From positions 1 through 51,834 of the forward strand of contig JACQWX010000041.1 in assembly GCA_016209035.1 (NCBI GenBank): DNA of 51,834 nt. Reading direction: 5' to 3'. Positions 51,160-51,834 of this stretch are shown here, one piece after another (positions within the stretch are counted from its first letter, which is position 1; every line of letters begins with the position of its first letter). Origin of the DNA: Elusimicrobiota bacterium. Its GTDB lineage: Bacteria; Elusimicrobiota; Elusimicrobia; UBA1565; UBA9628. A model generated the notes under the pieces. That model was not told the DNA's origin and did no database searches. It saw nothing but the letters and a program-made list of their open reading frames with translations. The position numbers and the translations under genes were made by a program.

Positions 51160-51672
51160 GAATTCGCTCCCACCAACAGGGTCGAATTCGCCGTCGAGTC
51201 CGAGGAGCCTCTTCCTGCCGGCCGGGCCAACAGCGTGCTTCGGGCGGCGGGGGAGTTCCGGAAGGCCTTCAAGGTCCGCAGGGGGGTGCGCTTGCGCCTG
51301 GTCAAGCGCATCCCTCTACGCTCCGGCTTGGCCGGAGCGGACTCCGATGCCGGAGGTGTCCTCCGCGGCATGGCAAGCCTTTTCGGCTTGCCATGCCGCG
51401 GAAAAGTCTGCGTTCCTCTCATGAAGCTGGCAAAAAAGCTTGGCCCGGAAATCCCTTTTTTTGTTCAGCCATCGCCTCTGTGCAAGGTGGAAGGAGACCG
51501 GCTGACCCCGGTCCAGGCCTCCAAGCCCCTCCCCTACCTGATTGTGGCCTTTCCCGGGTTCCGGATGCCGGCGGCGGAGGCCCTGAAAGGCCTCCGGCAG
51601 GACCCCAAGCCGGGTGCATTCCCCTCGTGGCGGTCCTCCGACCTACCTGATTTAGGCCCCCCAACCCCGTAG
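51160..51672 (+). pseudogene. ispE: ispE fragment (4-diphosphocytidyl-2-C-methyl-D-erythritol kinase), truncated at both ends
   Basis: The open stretch reads VEFAVESEEPLPAGRANSVL, then RRGVRLRLVKRIPLRSGLAG, GADSDAGGVLRGMASLFGL and LMKLAKKLGPEIPFFVQ, followed by PYLIVAFPGFRMPAAEALKG. This is the GHMP-kinase core of IspE; the glycine loop is SGLAGADSDAG versus the usual G-L-G-G-G-S-S-D-A. The first 60 or so residues (with the K-I-N-L motif) and the C-terminal 100 are missing. The only start codon is an internal GTG at 51235. The 5' breakpoint coincides with the ankyrin gene, so its arrival may have removed the ispE start. Confidence 0.78.
51362..51402. repeat. 18-bp-arm perfect hairpin inside the ispE fragment
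   Basis: Arms TCCGCGGCATGGCAAGCC (51362-51379) and GGCTTGCCATGCCGCGGA (51385-51402) flank a 5-base loop, TTTTC. It is the longest perfect stem in the window and adds about three residues relative to the family. Confidence 0.9.
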
Positions 51673-51683
51673 TCCCATCCCTA

Positions 51684-51734
51684 TTGACTCTGCACCCATT
51701 TTCTTTATATAACCTATTGCATGAAGGCAATAGG
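51684..51734 (+). promoter_or_regulatory. promoter with an inverted repeat at the right edge
   Basis: TTGACT (51684-51689) and TATAAC (51708-51713) are 18 bases apart in an AT-rich stretch. CCTATTGC (51713-51720) and GCAATAGG (51727-51734) form a perfect 8-bp inverted repeat over the expected transcription start. Confidence 0.55.
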
Positions 51735-51834
51735 TCCCACGCCGGGCCTGCCCCACGGCTCCAACGGCCGTCTTCTCGCCCTTCGTCAGCGCGAAAGCTC
51801 CCGCGTCCCCTCATGGTCCGCCATCCTTCGCGGC
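51721..51834 (+). CDS. possible start of a coding region, cut by the window edge
   Basis: From ATG 51721, 38 codons (MKAIGPTPGLPHGSNGRLLA...) stay open to the window edge. The ATG sits in the loop of the inverted repeat just after a promoter. There is no Shine-Dalgarno and no recognisable family. It could equally be non-coding leader sequence. Confidence 0.25.
   Translation, partial: MKAIGPTPGLPHGSNGRLLALRQRESSRVPSWSAILRG

Overview
The window is a GC-rich, densely packed bacterial chromosome segment. No rRNA, tRNA, phage or transposase gene was recognised. A didermic (Gram-negative) envelope is indicated by LolC/LolD, an exported beta-barrel fragment, a lipobox lipoprotein and a TPR protein ending in a LolB-like domain. 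The gene mix (McsA/McsB, a bacterial tricorn protease, TPR-kinase, PiT/DUF47, EpsC-type serine acetyltransferase, EF-Tu-domain-II mini-protein) suggests an uncultured environmental lineage. My best guess is Elusimicrobiota or a neighbour; this is inference, not proof.

Layout. 1-8.6 kb: the start of an exported beta-barrel gene, a DUF4384 lipoprotein, a leftward operon lysS-lolC-lolD-ilvE-mcsA-mcsB, and a leftward radical SAM gene. 8.7-16.3 kb: an odd CBS/HATPase fusion, an MFS transporter, a toxin-antitoxin pair with a clear promoter/operator, then a leftward operon of two receiver proteins, a CcmI-C-terminal-like membrane protein, a frameshifted YfhO-like gene and a second MFS protein. 16.4-21.4 kb: ndk, a degenerate alpha/beta-hydrolase, murQ, and pit-DUF47-zinc ribbon. 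21.4-32.6 kb: an exported TPR/Ser-Thr kinase with a (Gly-Gln)22 tract, an exported unknown, cysE, small proteins, FKBP, tricorn protease and a membrane glycosyltransferase. 32.6-42.5 kb: a toxin remnant, then hpt-ftsH-glmM-pdxJ-glmS-TM protein-acpS-nnrD (purine salvage, membrane proteolysis, amino-sugar and cofactor synthesis), and a convergent GT-C membrane protein. 42.5-51.8 kb: thiL-tsaE-methyltransferase-tsaB-rimI-glgA (t6A tRNA modification plus a glycogen-synthase-like enzyme), TPR-LolB, an ankyrin gene and a broken ispE.

The most unusual signal is not a gene. A compact, structured repeat of about 65 bp (small GGA-loop hairpin, then a larger hairpin with a conserved loop) recurs inside protein-coding genes: the DUF4384 lipoprotein, YfhO, the hydrolase, glmM, and in reduced form rimI and TPR-LolB. 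It stays in frame, and one stem pair occurs as C-G, T-A and G-C in three copies. It behaves like the Rickettsia palindromic elements but has unrelated sequence. Further repeat families are a 41-bp hairpin repeat at the 5' ends of mcsA and acpS, a GGYGCCAGGYTTG inverted repeat, and many perfect short-loop palindromes inside genes (lysS, murQ, glmS, ispE) or abutting start codons (glmS, MFS). Many genes also have a -10 box only 6-13 bases before the start codon, suggesting leaderless or near-leaderless mRNAs.
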